Of a stretch of 64,000 nucleotides of DNA, positions 45,021 to 54,131 are shown piece after piece. The notes below the pieces were generated by a model that was not told the origin of the DNA, searched no databases, and worked only from the letters and a program-made list of their open reading frames with translations. The stretch spans positions 1-64,000 of the forward strand of contig CAXTKD010000016.1 of assembly GCA_964244885.1 (NCBI GenBank), read 5' to 3'. This stretch comes from CAXTKD01 sp964244885. GTDB taxonomy: Bacteria; Pseudomonadota; Alphaproteobacteria; Sphingomonadales; Sphingomonadaceae. Both the position numbers and the translations under genes were made by a program. Each line of letters begins with the position of its first letter. The stretch's first letter is position 1.

Positions 45021-47018
45021 ATGCGATCGGGACTGATTGCGGCGGCGCTGGCGGTCGCGGCGCCGGCGGCCGGGCAGACGCTGCAGGCGACCTTCGACGC
45101 CGCGCAGGCTGCGCTGGCCAAAGGCAACATGGCCGCGGCGGCGCCGCTGTTCGAAAAGGTGCTGGCGGGGATGCGGAAGGCGGCATCGGACCCGACCAAC
45201 CGTAACGCGGCGCTGATCCGCGCGCAGCTCGCCATGGCGCTCGCCGGCCTTGCCCGCAACGACGAGGCCATCGACCAATACCAGCGGGCACTGCCCGGCC
45301 TGGCGCGGCCGACCCCGGACGATCATCGCGAGCGCGCAATCGTGCTCGACGGGCTCGGCCGGCTTCAGGAGCTTTCGTTTGATTATGACGGCGCTCGCGA
45401 TCGTTACCGCGAGGCGCTGGCGCTCAACGCCTTCGGGCCGAGCGACCCGGCGACGATCGCCATCCAGCTGAAGCTTGGACGGGTGACCACCTTTTCGGAC
45501 CCCGCCGCCGCGCGAGCGACGATCGACGCAGCGATCCCCGCCGTGCAGGTGATTTTCGCGGCGGACAAGGACCGGCTTGGCGACGTCTATTCGATGCGGG
45601 GCCGGATCGATCTGAACGATGGCAAACCCGCGCTCGCGCGCCAATGGTTCCAGAGGGCGCTGACGACGGCGGGCGGCCTGACGACGAGCGTCTCGCTGGC
45701 CGACATCCGCATCCGTGGCGACCTCGCGCTCGCCGCCTATCAGATGGGCGACAAGGACGCGGCGCGGCGCTTCCTCGCTTATACCGGGGCGGGGCATGTC
45801 GAAAGCAAGGCGCCGGGCATCGGCGCGGACATGCAGCCGCCGGCCTGCGGCGAGGACGGGGTACAGCCGGCCGACTTGGCGGTGGTGGAATTCTCGGTCC
45901 TCCCGGACGGCACGACGTCCGGAATCATGCCGATCTACGTCTCGCGGCGCGGAACAGAGCTGGCGTTCGCACGCGCCGTCGCGGGCTGGTCGTGGGAGCC
46001 CGAGGCGGTGAAGAACCTGTCGGTGTTCTGGCGGCGCTCGATGCGGCTCGAAATCCGCTGCCTTGCGCAGTCAACGCCGCCCAGCCTTACCGCGAGCTTG
46101 AGGCGTGCGCTTCTCGCCTGGGCGCCGCGCGCCGGGGTCGAGCCCGACGGGAGCGCCGAGCGATCCGACGCGGCGGAGCTTCCGGCCCTGCTCGCTGAGC
46201 TCAAGTCACGGGAGAGCGCCGGCCCACCGCCGGTCACGGCGGCGACCCTCTATCGGCTGGCGACCAACGCCGCCGTGACCTACGCGGACGCGGCGTCCTA
46301 TATCCGACGAGCCGCCGCCATCGCCGATGCGGCGAACGCACCCGCAGACGTTCGCGCGCTGTTCGGCCTGGCCGAGACGGAGCTGGCGGAGAAGAGGAGC
46401 CGCGTAGGCTCCCGGCGATGGCAATTGGCGTGGGCGAACGGACCGCTCGCGGCGCTCGCGGCGAAGCTTGAGGCCGAAGGGCCGGGATCAGCGCACGCCC
46501 TGGCCGCAGTCCAGGTCAGCCGCGCCGCGATCTACGAGCAGTTCAAGGAAACCAGCGTCGCCGAGACATATTACCAGCAGGCCGTGGCGCTGCCGAACAC
46601 TCTGCTTCCCGCCGGGGACGATGTTCGGCAATTCGCGCTCCTGCGCCTGGCGACACGCGCCGCGAGCAGCCGGCGGTTTGAAGAGGCCATGTCCTATTTC
46701 ACCGCAACGGGTCTTACCGCCGCACAATGCGCGCTCGTCGATGTCCAGCCGATCAAGACCGGCGGCGCGCTTACCGATAAGGATTTTCCCGAAGAAGCGC
46801 TGAGATGGGGATTCGGCGGCTGGACCGAGACCGCATACGACATCGACTCGGCCGGGCACGTGGTCAACGCCCGAACGGTCCTGGCTTATCCGCCGCTGAT
46901 CTTCGGACCGACGACGGAAAAGGCCATCGCCCGCTTTCGCTTCGAGCCCCTGTACCGGGGCGGCGCCGCTGTGGGGTGCAACGGCCGCCGCCAGACCGTC
47001 CGCTTCACGATCCCCTGA
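45021..47018 (+). CDS. Exported TPR protein with two TonB-C-like segments
   Basis: 665 aa. The signal peptide is MRSGLIAAALAVAAPAAGQ. Residues 20-240 are TPR-like (AALAKGNMAAAAPLFEKVLA, RNDEAIDQYQRALPGL, YDGARDRYREALAL). A first TonB-C-like unit (VVEFSVLPDGTTSGIMPIYV, FARAVAGWSWEP) lies around residues 285-355, and more TPR-like helices occupy 400-560. A second TonB-C-like unit is at the C-terminus (GGWTETAYDIDSAGHVVNAR, IARFRFEPLYRGG). No N-terminal TonB anchor or Pro-rich arm is present, so it is not a normal TonB. Probably periplasmic; role unknown. Confidence 0.78.
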   Translation: MRSGLIAAALAVAAPAAGQTLQATFDAAQAALAKGNMAAAAPLFEKVLAGMRKAASDPTNRNAALIRAQLAMALAGLARNDEAIDQYQRALPGLARPTPDDHRERAIVLDGLGRLQELSFDYDGARDRYREALALNAFGPSDPATIAIQLKLGRVTTFSDPAAARATIDAAIPAVQVIFAADKDRLGDVYSMRGRIDLNDGKPALARQWFQRALTTAGGLTTSVSLADIRIRGDLALAAYQMGDKDAARRFLAYTGAGHVESKAPGIGADMQPPACGEDGVQPADLAVVEFSVLPDGTTSGIMPIYVSRRGTELAFARAVAGWSWEPEAVKNLSVFWRRSMRLEIRCLAQSTPPSLTASLRRALLAWAPRAGVEPDGSAERSDAAELPALLAELKSRESAGPPPVTAATLYRLATNAAVTYADAASYIRRAAAIADAANAPADVRALFGLAETELAEKRSRVGSRRWQLAWANGPLAALAAKLEAEGPGSAHALAAVQVSRAAIYEQFKETSVAETYYQQAVALPNTLLPAGDDVRQFALLRLATRAASSRRFEEAMSYFTATGLTAAQCALVDVQPIKTGGALTDKDFPEEALRWGFGGWTETAYDIDSAGHVVNARTVLAYPPLIFGPTTEKAIARFRFEPLYRGGAAVGCNGRRQTVRFTIP

Positions 47019-47023
47019 GGTGG

Positions 47024-47191
47024 CTAACCCGCCAGATCGACGATCCGCCCCTTGCGCGGAGCCCAGGCCGGCGCGGTGCGGCGGGCTTGCGTTGCGGCGT
47101 AGACTCGTGCCGCGTCGCTGGGCGACCGCCATTCGCTGACCGTCGGCACCGGAGGTGCGAGCGAAGCGACGATGAGAGCCGTTCCAGTCAT
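47024..47191 (-). CDS. Possible small protein (55 aa)
   Basis: In the 337-base gap between the TPR gene and the LysR gene, the reverse strand holds a 55-codon frame from ATG 47191. It begins MTGTALIVASLAPPVPTVSE and ends APRKGRIVDLAG. It has no clear ribosome-binding site and no family I recognise, though composition and a start-to-stop span that fills the space between two genes make it worth keeping. The rest of the gap (47192-47355) shows nothing. Confidence 0.35.
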   Translation of the reverse strand: MTGTALIVASLAPPVPTVSEWRSPSDAARVYAATQARRTAPAWAPRKGRIVDLAG

Positions 47192-47355
47192 GCCGGAGTC
47201 AACGCAAGGTCCGGACCATGTGAGGGGAAGCGCGGCGGACGGTGGTTAACGGCCGGCGCGGCCTTCATGATTTGTAAAGCATTCCGACAGCGGCAACGGC
47301 CGGCCTTCGCCGGCGGCGTTGCGCCCGAACGGGCCGGGGGCTAAGCCCGGACGCC

Positions 47356-48216
47356 ATGAAGCGTACGCATCTGCCCCTGAACGCCCTTCGCGTGTTCGAC
47401 GCGGCGGCGCGGCATCTGTCGTTCACCAAGGCGGCGGACGAGCTGGCGGTGACGCCGGCGGCGGTCGGCCAGCAGATCCGCGCGCTCGAGGACGTGCTTG
47501 GCGTCGTGCTGTTCCGCCGGCTGACCCGCAACCTTGAGCTGACGCCGGAGGCCGAGCGCGGGCTGCCCGCCCTGCGCGCCGGCTTCCTGCAGTTCGAGGA
47601 ATCGGTGCGGCTGATGCAGGAAGGGCAGGGGTCGAAGGTGCTGACCGTCGCCGCGCCGCGCGACTTCACCGCCAAGTGGCTGGCGCGCCGGCTTGCCGCC
47701 TATGGCGCCGACAGGCCCGACCAGCGCTTCGTGCTGGCGGCCGCCGACAGCACGCCCGATTTCACCCAGGCCAACCTCGATCTCGCTGTGGTCCACGGCG
47801 CGATGCCGGCCGAGGAGGAATTGTCGGGCGTGTCGCTCGGCGCGGAGACGATGCTGGTGATCGCCGAGCCCGCCGCCGCGGCGCGGCTGGTGTCGGCGAA
47901 GGACTTGGGCGAGCACGCCTTGATCCACCATCCGGGCAGCGACTGGATCGGCTGGCACGCGGCGCGGCAGCTCGCGCACGGCGAGGCGAACGGCGGGCTG
48001 ACGGTGTCCGACGCCGGGCTGGCGATCGACGCCGCCGCGGCGGGCTATGGCGTGGCGCGGGTGCCGGCGAGCCTCGCCGCCGCCGACCTCGCCGCCGGCC
48101 GGGTCGCGACCGCGTTCGAGTCCGATGAGACCGACGCGCGCTACTGGCTGGTCGCCCCAGCGCCGCAGTGGCGACAGGCCAAGGTCAAGGCCCTGGTGGC
48201 GTTCCTGACGAGCTGA
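47356..48216 (+). CDS. LysR-type transcriptional regulator (GcvA-like)
   Basis: 286 aa. The N-terminal winged HTH is PLNALRVFDAAARHLSFTKA then ADELAVTPAAVGQQIRALED, characteristic of the GcvA/AmpR branch. The periplasmic-binding-like effector domain starts with VLTVAAPRDFTAKWLARRL. The target is unknown; the GST gene 11 bases downstream, on the same strand, is a candidate but is not divergent as LysR targets often are. Confidence 0.9.
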   Translation: MKRTHLPLNALRVFDAAARHLSFTKAADELAVTPAAVGQQIRALEDVLGVVLFRRLTRNLELTPEAERGLPALRAGFLQFEESVRLMQEGQGSKVLTVAAPRDFTAKWLARRLAAYGADRPDQRFVLAAADSTPDFTQANLDLAVVHGAMPAEEELSGVSLGAETMLVIAEPAAAARLVSAKDLGEHALIHHPGSDWIGWHAARQLAHGEANGGLTVSDAGLAIDAAAAGYGVARVPASLAAADLAAGRVATAFESDETDARYWLVAPAPQWRQAKVKALVAFLTS

Positions 48217-48227
48217 AGGGAGATGAG

Positions 48228-48827
48228 ATGGCCGACGAGGTGACCTTCTACCACAACCCGCAGTCGCGGTCGCAGATGGCGCATTGGATGCTTGAGGAGG
48301 TGGGCGCGCCGTACAGGATCGTGCCGATCGAGTGGGGCCAGAACCGCGAGCCCGATTTCCTCAGGATCAACCCGATGGGGAAGATTCCGACGATCGTCCA
48401 TAGGGGCGTGACGGTGACCGAGACGGCGGCGATCTGCCTCTATCTCGCCGATGCGTTTCCGGCTGCCGGGCTGGCCCCGGCGATCGGCGACCCCAGGCGC
48501 GGCACCTATTACCGCTGGATGGTCTTCCCCGCGTCGGTGTTCGAGCCGGCGATGCTAGACAAGATGCTGAAGCGCGAGGACCCGCCCAAGATGAGCGCGG
48601 GCTATGGCAGCTACGACGACGCGCTCGGCGGCTTCCGAGCCGCGCTCTCGAACGGGCCGTACATCCTCGGCGACACGTTCAGCGCCGCCGACGTCTATGT
48701 CGGCTCGGAGCTTCGCTTCGGCTCGATGTTCGGCGCGCCGGGCCTGAAGGACGAGCCGCTGTTCCAGGACTATATCGCGCGGGTGACGGAACGGCCGGCG
48801 TTCAAGCGGACGCAGCCGCCTTCCTGA
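48228..48827 (+). CDS. Glutathione S-transferase family protein
   Basis: 199 aa. The N-terminal thioredoxin fold has FYHNPQSRSQMAHWMLEEVG (Ser in the N-cap position) and the cis-Pro turn in INPMGKIPTIVHRG, with ETAAICLYLADAF for glutathione binding. The all-helical C-terminal domain has GPYILGDTFSAADVYVG. ATG 48228 has GGGAG upstream. It overlaps no gene but follows the LysR regulator closely. Substrate unknown. Confidence 0.9.
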   Translation: MADEVTFYHNPQSRSQMAHWMLEEVGAPYRIVPIEWGQNREPDFLRINPMGKIPTIVHRGVTVTETAAICLYLADAFPAAGLAPAIGDPRRGTYYRWMVFPASVFEPAMLDKMLKREDPPKMSAGYGSYDDALGGFRAALSNGPYILGDTFSAADVYVGSELRFGSMFGAPGLKDEPLFQDYIARVTERPAFKRTQPPS

Positions 48828-48830
48828 TCT

Positions 48831-48857
48831 CAAATCCCCTCCCCTGAGGGAAGGGGA
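48831..48857. repeat. Family A palindrome between convergent genes
   Basis: CCCCTCCCCTGAGGGAAGGGG hairpin between the GST stop and the parE stop; single module. It could terminate both transcripts, although no T tract follows. Confidence 0.6.
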
Positions 48858-48858
48858 G

Positions 48859-50826
48859 TTAAGCATCGATCTCCTCCGCCTCGACCTCTTGCGCGTGGCT
48901 CTGGATGAAGGCGAAGCGGTGCTCGGGGTTGCGGCCCATCAGGCGGTCGACGAGATCCGTGACCTGCGCGCGGTCCTCGTAGCCCTTGGGCAGCGTCACC
49001 CGGATCAGCGTGCGCTTGGCCGGGTCCATCGTCGTTTCCTTCAACTGGTTCGGCGACATCTCGCCGAGACCCTTGAAGCGGCTGACCTCGGCCTTGCCCT
49101 TGAAGGTCGCCTGGATGCGGTCCTTCTCGGCGTCGGTCATCGCATATTCGCTGCGGCTGCCGCTGCTGATCCGGTAGAGCGGCGGCTGCGCCAGGAACAG
49201 GTGGCCGTCGCGGACGAGGCCCGGCATTTCCTGGAAGAAGAAGGTCATCAGCAAAGTCGCGATGTGCGCGCCGTCGACGTCGGCGTCGGTCATGATGACG
49301 ATGCGCTCGTAGCGCAGCGCCTCGGGGCTGTAGCGCTCCCGTGTGCCGCAGCCGAGCGCTTGCCCCAGGTCCGCGATCTCCTGGTTGCCGTTCATCTTGG
49401 CGGCGTTGGCGGAGGCGACGTTCAGGATCTTGCCGCGGATGGGGAGGATCGCCTGGGTCTTGCGGTCGCGCGCCTGCTTGGCGCTGCCGCCGGCGCTGTC
49501 GCCCTCGACGATGAACAGCTCGGTGCCCGCGGCGTCGTCCGATGCGCAGTCGGTGAGCTTGCCGGGGAGGCGGAGGTTGCGCTTGCTGGTCGCGGTCTTG
49601 CGCTTGACCTCCTTCTCGGCGCGGCGGCGGAGGCGCTCGTCCATGCGCTCCAGAACGAAGCCGAGCAGCGCCTTGCCGCGCTCCTGATTGTCGGCGAGGA
49701 AATGGTCGAAATGGTCCTTGACCGAGGTTTCGACGAGCCGCGCCGCCTCCGGGCTGGTAAGCCGGTCCTTGGTCTGGCTCTGGAACTGCGGATCGCGGAT
49801 GAAGACCGAGAGCATCACCTCGGCGCCGGTGAAGACGTCGTCGCCGGTGATCTCGCTCGCCTTCTTGTTGCCGACGAGCTGGGCGAACGCCTTGATGCCC
49901 TTGGTCAGCGCCGCGCGAAGCCCCGCCTCGTGGGTGCCGCCGTCGGGCGTCGGGATCGTGTTGCAATAATAGGAATAGGCGCCCTCGCCGTAGAGCGGCC
50001 AGGCGACGGCCCACTCGACCGAGCCTTGGGCATCCGGGAAGTCGGCGCGGCCGGCGAAGAAGTCGTTGGTTGCGCATTCGCGGTCGGCGATCTGCTCGCG
50101 GAGGTGGTCGGCGAGGCCGCCGGGGAACTGGAAGCTCGCCTGCGCCGGCGTGTCGTCGGCGATCAGCGAGGGGTCGCAGCGCCAGCGGATCTCGACGCCG
50201 CGGAAGAGATAGGCCTTGGAGCGCGCGAGGCGGTAGAGGCGGGCAGGGCGGAAGATCAGGTTTCCGAAGATTTCGGTGTCGGGAAGGAAGCTGATCGTCG
50301 TGCCGCGCCGGTTAGGCGCCGCCCCCGCGCTCTCCAGCGGACCGAGCGGCAAGCCGCGCGAGAAGGCCTGGCGGTAGAGCTCGCGGTTGCGCGCGACCTC
50401 GACCATCAGCGCCGAGGACAGCGCGTTGACGACGCTGACGCCGACGCCGTGCAGGCCGCCGCTCGTCGCATAGGCCTTGTTCGAGAATTTGCCGCCCGAA
50501 TGGAGCGTCGTCAGGATCACCTCGAGCGCCGACTTGCCGGGATATTTGGGGTGCTCGTCGATCGGAATGCCGCGGCCGTTGTCGGCGATGGTCAGAGAGC
50601 CGTCCGCGGCAAGCGTGACGTCGATCCGCGTCGCGTGGCCGGCGACCGCTTCGTCCATCGAATTGTCGAGGACTTCGGCTGCGAGGTGGTGATAGGCGCG
50701 CTCGTCGGTGCCGCCGACGTACATGCCGGGGCGGCGGCGAACCGGCTCCAGCCCTTCGAGGACTTCGATCGCGGAGGCGTCGTAGGAATCGGGCGCCGAG
50801 GACGGGGCGGCGAACAGGTCTGACAT
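48859..50826 (-). CDS. parE: DNA topoisomerase IV subunit B (ParE)
   Basis: ATPase subunit of the decatenating type II topoisomerase; 655 aa. The GHKL ATPase has EVLDNSMDEAVAGHATRID, DNGRGIPIDEHPKY and GGLHGVGVSVVNALS. The toprim domain has EGDSAGGSAKQARDRKTQAI and DADVDGAHIATLLMTFF. The C-terminus ends shortly after RFAFIQSHAQEVEAEEIDA. The length and the absence of a GyrB insertion fit ParE. ParC is not in the window. Confidence 0.94.
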   Translation of the reverse strand: MSDLFAAPSSAPDSYDASAIEVLEGLEPVRRRPGMYVGGTDERAYHHLAAEVLDNSMDEAVAGHATRIDVTLAADGSLTIADNGRGIPIDEHPKYPGKSALEVILTTLHSGGKFSNKAYATSGGLHGVGVSVVNALSSALMVEVARNRELYRQAFSRGLPLGPLESAGAAPNRRGTTISFLPDTEIFGNLIFRPARLYRLARSKAYLFRGVEIRWRCDPSLIADDTPAQASFQFPGGLADHLREQIADRECATNDFFAGRADFPDAQGSVEWAVAWPLYGEGAYSYYCNTIPTPDGGTHEAGLRAALTKGIKAFAQLVGNKKASEITGDDVFTGAEVMLSVFIRDPQFQSQTKDRLTSPEAARLVETSVKDHFDHFLADNQERGKALLGFVLERMDERLRRRAEKEVKRKTATSKRNLRLPGKLTDCASDDAAGTELFIVEGDSAGGSAKQARDRKTQAILPIRGKILNVASANAAKMNGNQEIADLGQALGCGTRERYSPEALRYERIVIMTDADVDGAHIATLLMTFFFQEMPGLVRDGHLFLAQPPLYRISSGSRSEYAMTDAEKDRIQATFKGKAEVSRFKGLGEMSPNQLKETTMDPAKRTLIRVTLPKGYEDRAQVTDLVDRLMGRNPEHRFAFIQSHAQEVEAEEIDA

Positions 50827-51225
50827 GGCTAGCGTCTATAGGGGGCCGCCTCACCGGCGTCACCTACGGCTAGAAGTCCAACAGGCTCGAGATCCTAGCG
50901 GGACAATCCGACGCGACGACGGAACTCTGGAGCGGCGATTCTTTCGGACAGCTGGCGCAGGCCGTACAGCAGGTCGTGCCCCGCGACCGGACGGCGCAGG
51001 CCGTCCAGCAGCTGGCGCACGGAGTCGCCATCCTCTCGCGAGGTGCGCTGGCCGGGGTACGGTACGCTACTCAACGCAACTTCCAATCCGGAACACGATG
51101 CTAACCCAGATCAAACCCGCAGGCGCCGGGGATGTTCCTTCTTTGATCGCCGCGTTTGCCAATTTGCCGCGGCTCGGCTAGATCGCGCCGGCAACCCCAC
51201 AGACCAGATTTCGCGGAGCACGACC
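50827..51225. other. 399-base gap between parE and ettA
   Basis: It should hold the divergent promoters of parE and ettA. I see a 63-codon leftward frame (50895-51086) beginning with a TTG and ending RRRVGLSR, and a 27-codon rightward frame from ATG 51098. Neither has a convincing ribosome-binding site or recognisable product. A CTGGCGCAGGCCGTACAGCA / CCAGCAGCTGGCGCA pair of partly similar motifs lies near 50953 and 51007. Nothing else is evident. Confidence 0.4.
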
Positions 51226-52911
51226 TTGGCCGGCTATCAATACAGCTTCGTCATGAAGGAACTCACCAAGACCTTCCCCGGCGCGCCGAAGCCCGTCCTC
51301 AACAATATCCACCTGCAGTTCCTGCCCGGAACCAAGATCGCGATCATCGGCGTCAACGGCGCCGGCAAGTCGACCTTGATGAAGATCATGGCGGGGATGG
51401 ACAAGGAGTATAGCGGCGAGGCTTGGGCCGCCGAGGGCGTTCGCGTCGGCTACCTGAGCCAGGAGCCGCAGCTCGATCCGTCGAAGGACGTGCGCGGCAA
51501 CGTCATGGACGGCGTGCGCAAGACCGCCGATATGGTCGAGCGCTTCAACGCGATCTCCGCCGAGATGTGCGAGCCGATCGACGACGACAAGATGAACACG
51601 CTCATCATGGAAATGGGCGAGCTTCAGGAGAAGATCGACGCGGTCGACGGCTGGACGCTCGACAACCAGCTCGAGATCGCGATGGACGCGCTCCGCTGCC
51701 CGCCGGGCGACGCCGACGTGACGACGCTGTCGGGCGGCGAGAAGCGCCGTGTCGCGCTTTGCAAGCTGCTGCTGGAGAAGCCCGAGATCCTGCTGCTCGA
51801 CGAGCCGACGAACCACCTCGACGCCGACAGCGTGGCGTGGCTGGAGAAGCACCTCGTCGATTATGCCGGCAACGTCATCCTCGTCACCCACGACCGATAC
51901 TTCCTCGACAACGTCGTCAACTGGGTGCTGGAGCTCGACCGCGGGCGCGGCATCCCGTTCGAGGGGAATTATTCTACCTGGCTGGAAGCCAAGGCGAAGC
52001 GCATCAAGCAGGAAAGCTCGGAGGACGAGAGTCGGCAGAAGGCGATCGCCGACGAACTGGAATGGATTCGCTCCAGCCCCAAGGCGAGGCAGACCAAGTC
52101 GAAGGCGCGCATCAAGGCGTTCGACGATCTCGTCGAAAAGCAGAACAGCCGGCGCACCGGCGGCAGCGCGCAGATCCTGATCCAGAACCCCGAGCGCCTC
52201 GGCGGCACGGTGATCGACGCCAAGGGCCTGAGCAAGGCCTTTGGCGACAAGGTGCTGTTCGAGGGGCTGGACTTCACGCTGCCGCCGGGCGGCATCGTCG
52301 GCGTCATCGGGCCGAACGGCGCGGGCAAGACGACCCTGTTCAAGCTGATCACGGGCCAGGAGACGCCCGACACGGGCTCGATCAAGATCGGCGAGACCGT
52401 GCATCTCGGCTACGTCGACCAGTCGCGCGACGCGCTCGACGGAAAGAAGAACGTCTGGGAGGAAGTCTCGGGCGGCAACGAGCGCTTCTATTTCGGCAAG
52501 AACGAGGTCGCGACCCGCGCCTATGTCGGCGCGTTCAACTTCAAGGGCGTCGACCAGCAGAAGAAGGTCGGCCAGCTATCGGGCGGCGAGCGCAACCGGG
52601 TCCACCTCGCCAAGATGCTGGCGGCGGGCGGCAACGTCCTGCTGCTCGACGAGCCGACCAACGATCTGGATGTCGAGACGCTGCGCGCGCTCGAGGAGGC
52701 GCTGGAGAACTTCGCCGGCTGCGCCGTGGTCATCAGCCACGACCGCTTCTTCCTCGACCGCCTGGCGACGCACATCCTGGCGTTCGAGGGCGACAGCCAC
52801 GTCGAATGGTTCGAGGGCAACTTCCAGGCCTATGAGGAAGACCGGCGGCGCCGCCTGGGTGACGCCGCCGATCGTCCGCACCGCATCAGCTACAAGCGCC
52901 TGACGCGCTAG
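51226..52911 (+). CDS. ettA: Energy-dependent translational throttle protein EttA (ABC-F)
   Basis: Ribosome E-site ABC-F ATPase that gates the first translation cycles according to ATP/ADP; 561 aa. Two ABC domains: Walker A IGVNGAGKSTLMKI and IGPNGAGKTTLFKL, signatures LSGGEKRRVALCK and LSGGERNRVHLAK, Walker B LLLDEPTNHLDADS and LLLDEPTNDLDVET. The P-site tRNA-interaction linker between them is RQKAIADELEWIRSSPKARQ. The start is TTG 51226 with GGAG eight bases upstream, giving the conserved AGYQYSFVM. Confidence 0.95.
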   Translation: MAGYQYSFVMKELTKTFPGAPKPVLNNIHLQFLPGTKIAIIGVNGAGKSTLMKIMAGMDKEYSGEAWAAEGVRVGYLSQEPQLDPSKDVRGNVMDGVRKTADMVERFNAISAEMCEPIDDDKMNTLIMEMGELQEKIDAVDGWTLDNQLEIAMDALRCPPGDADVTTLSGGEKRRVALCKLLLEKPEILLLDEPTNHLDADSVAWLEKHLVDYAGNVILVTHDRYFLDNVVNWVLELDRGRGIPFEGNYSTWLEAKAKRIKQESSEDESRQKAIADELEWIRSSPKARQTKSKARIKAFDDLVEKQNSRRTGGSAQILIQNPERLGGTVIDAKGLSKAFGDKVLFEGLDFTLPPGGIVGVIGPNGAGKTTLFKLITGQETPDTGSIKIGETVHLGYVDQSRDALDGKKNVWEEVSGGNERFYFGKNEVATRAYVGAFNFKGVDQQKKVGQLSGGERNRVHLAKMLAAGGNVLLLDEPTNDLDVETLRALEEALENFAGCAVVISHDRFFLDRLATHILAFEGDSHVEWFEGNFQAYEEDRRRRLGDAADRPHRISYKRLTR

Positions 52912-53541
52912 TTACGCGCAGAGCGCCTTCTGGGCGTTGGGCAGGTTATTGGAGTTGGTGAGCGACGGCAGCGCCAGCTCGCGCGCCATGAACGAGGCTG
53001 CATAGCGGATCTTGAGACCCCGGAAGGCGCTGAGGAACAGCGGCTGGTAGTCGTAGGTCGCCTCCGCCGACATTACGTCGTCTCCCGCGCTGATCACCAT
53101 GCCGCTCGTCGCGCCCGCCTGATAGCGGATGAAGGGGATGCTCGATCCGGTCTGGCCGGCATTCTCGGCGCCGATGACGCTCGCCGTTCCGGCGAGGGCG
53201 CCTTCGCAGCGTTGCCAGCGCACCCAATGGCCATTGTTGGCGGCATTGCGCATCACCGAGCTGAGGATCAGCCGGCCGTGCGTCGCGAAGTCGATGTTGT
53301 CGGCGGACAGGCGGGCACCGAGAAAGAGCTGCTTGACGTCGCTCTCGTCGATGCTGGCGCGGTAGCGCGCGGCGAGGTCGGCGGTCGAGATCGCGATGCG
53401 GCTCACCTGCTGGTGCGCCATGATCAGGTTGACGGTCTCGAGGCCGGTCATCAGCAGCCCCATGAAGACGGGGAGGCCGAGCGCGAACTCGATGAAGGCG
53501 ACGCCACGGCGGTCTTTCCGAAGATTGCGCATGTGGATCAT
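52912..53541 (-). CDS. TadE/TadG-like pilus assembly protein
   Basis: 209 aa. The N-terminal TadE-type segment is KDRRGVAFIEFALGLPVFMG, with the pseudopilin-like Glu one turn into the hydrophobic stretch, then a periplasmic domain with two cysteines (RCEGALAG, KALCA). It is the last gene of a leftward trio, its ATG overlapping the stop of the middle gene (ATGA). Minor pilin or assembly factor of Flp/Tad pili. No tad ATPase or secretin is in the window. Confidence 0.82.
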   Translation of the reverse strand: MIHMRNLRKDRRGVAFIEFALGLPVFMGLLMTGLETVNLIMAHQQVSRIAISTADLAARYRASIDESDVKQLFLGARLSADNIDFATHGRLILSSVMRNAANNGHWVRWQRCEGALAGTASVIGAENAGQTGSSIPFIRYQAGATSGMVISAGDDVMSAEATYDYQPLFLSAFRGLKIRYAASFMARELALPSLTNSNNLPNAQKALCA

Positions 53542-54131
53542 GTGATGCAGCGCTCGACCGGAGGGTCGCGCTCCTCGCCGAAGGGCTCGTTCTTGACGAC
53601 GGTGTTGGCTTCGAGGGTCATGTGGCCATCGTGCGCGCCCATCGCCGAAGACATGAAGCCGAACAGGAGCTTATAATCAACGCTTACACCATAATATAAG
53701 ATGTCTTCGGACTGCCCGTTGCCGTCGCTGCCCGAATCGGCGCTCCACTGATTGTCGCCGTTCAGGTCGATGTAGCAGTCGCCCTGGCTCGGCGTTCCGC
53801 CGACGGGCGCGACATCGGAGGTCAGCGGCTCGGGCTTTTCGACGCTTTCGAAGGTGCCGTAGGCGCGGCGGGTGATGGTGACGTCGTTCGCGGCGACGCC
53901 GATATGCGCGAGGCGGCCGCGCACATAGGTGTCGATGTCGCCCGCGCTGTAGCGGCCGGTGGTCGCCATGCGCGCCGCGACTCGCAGCGAGCCCTCGATC
54001 ACCGAGCGCGAGTAGGCGAGGTTGCCCGCCTCGATACCGCCGGCCAGCAAGGTCAGCAGCGGGGTCAGCACCAGGGCGAACTCGACGACGGTCGAGCCCC
54101 GGCGGTCGCCGCGAAGCGCCGAGAGGATCAT
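53538..54131 (-). CDS. TadE-like pilus assembly protein
   Basis: 197 aa. The N-terminus GDRRGSTVVEFALVLTPLLT is a TadE-type signal/transmembrane segment with the conserved Glu. The periplasmic part has GDCYIDLNGDNQWSADSGSD (Asp/Asn-rich, possibly Ca-binding) and a terminal PVERCIT. ATG 54131 overlaps the TadG-like stop (ATGA), and its own stop overlaps the next ATG, so all three genes are coupled. Confidence 0.84.
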   Translation of the reverse strand: MILSALRGDRRGSTVVEFALVLTPLLTLLAGGIEAGNLAYSRSVIEGSLRVAARMATTGRYSAGDIDTYVRGRLAHIGVAANDVTITRRAYGTFESVEKPEPLTSDVAPVGGTPSQGDCYIDLNGDNQWSADSGSDGNGQSEDILYYGVSVDYKLLFGFMSSAMGAHDGHMTLEANTVVKNEPFGEERDPPVERCIT

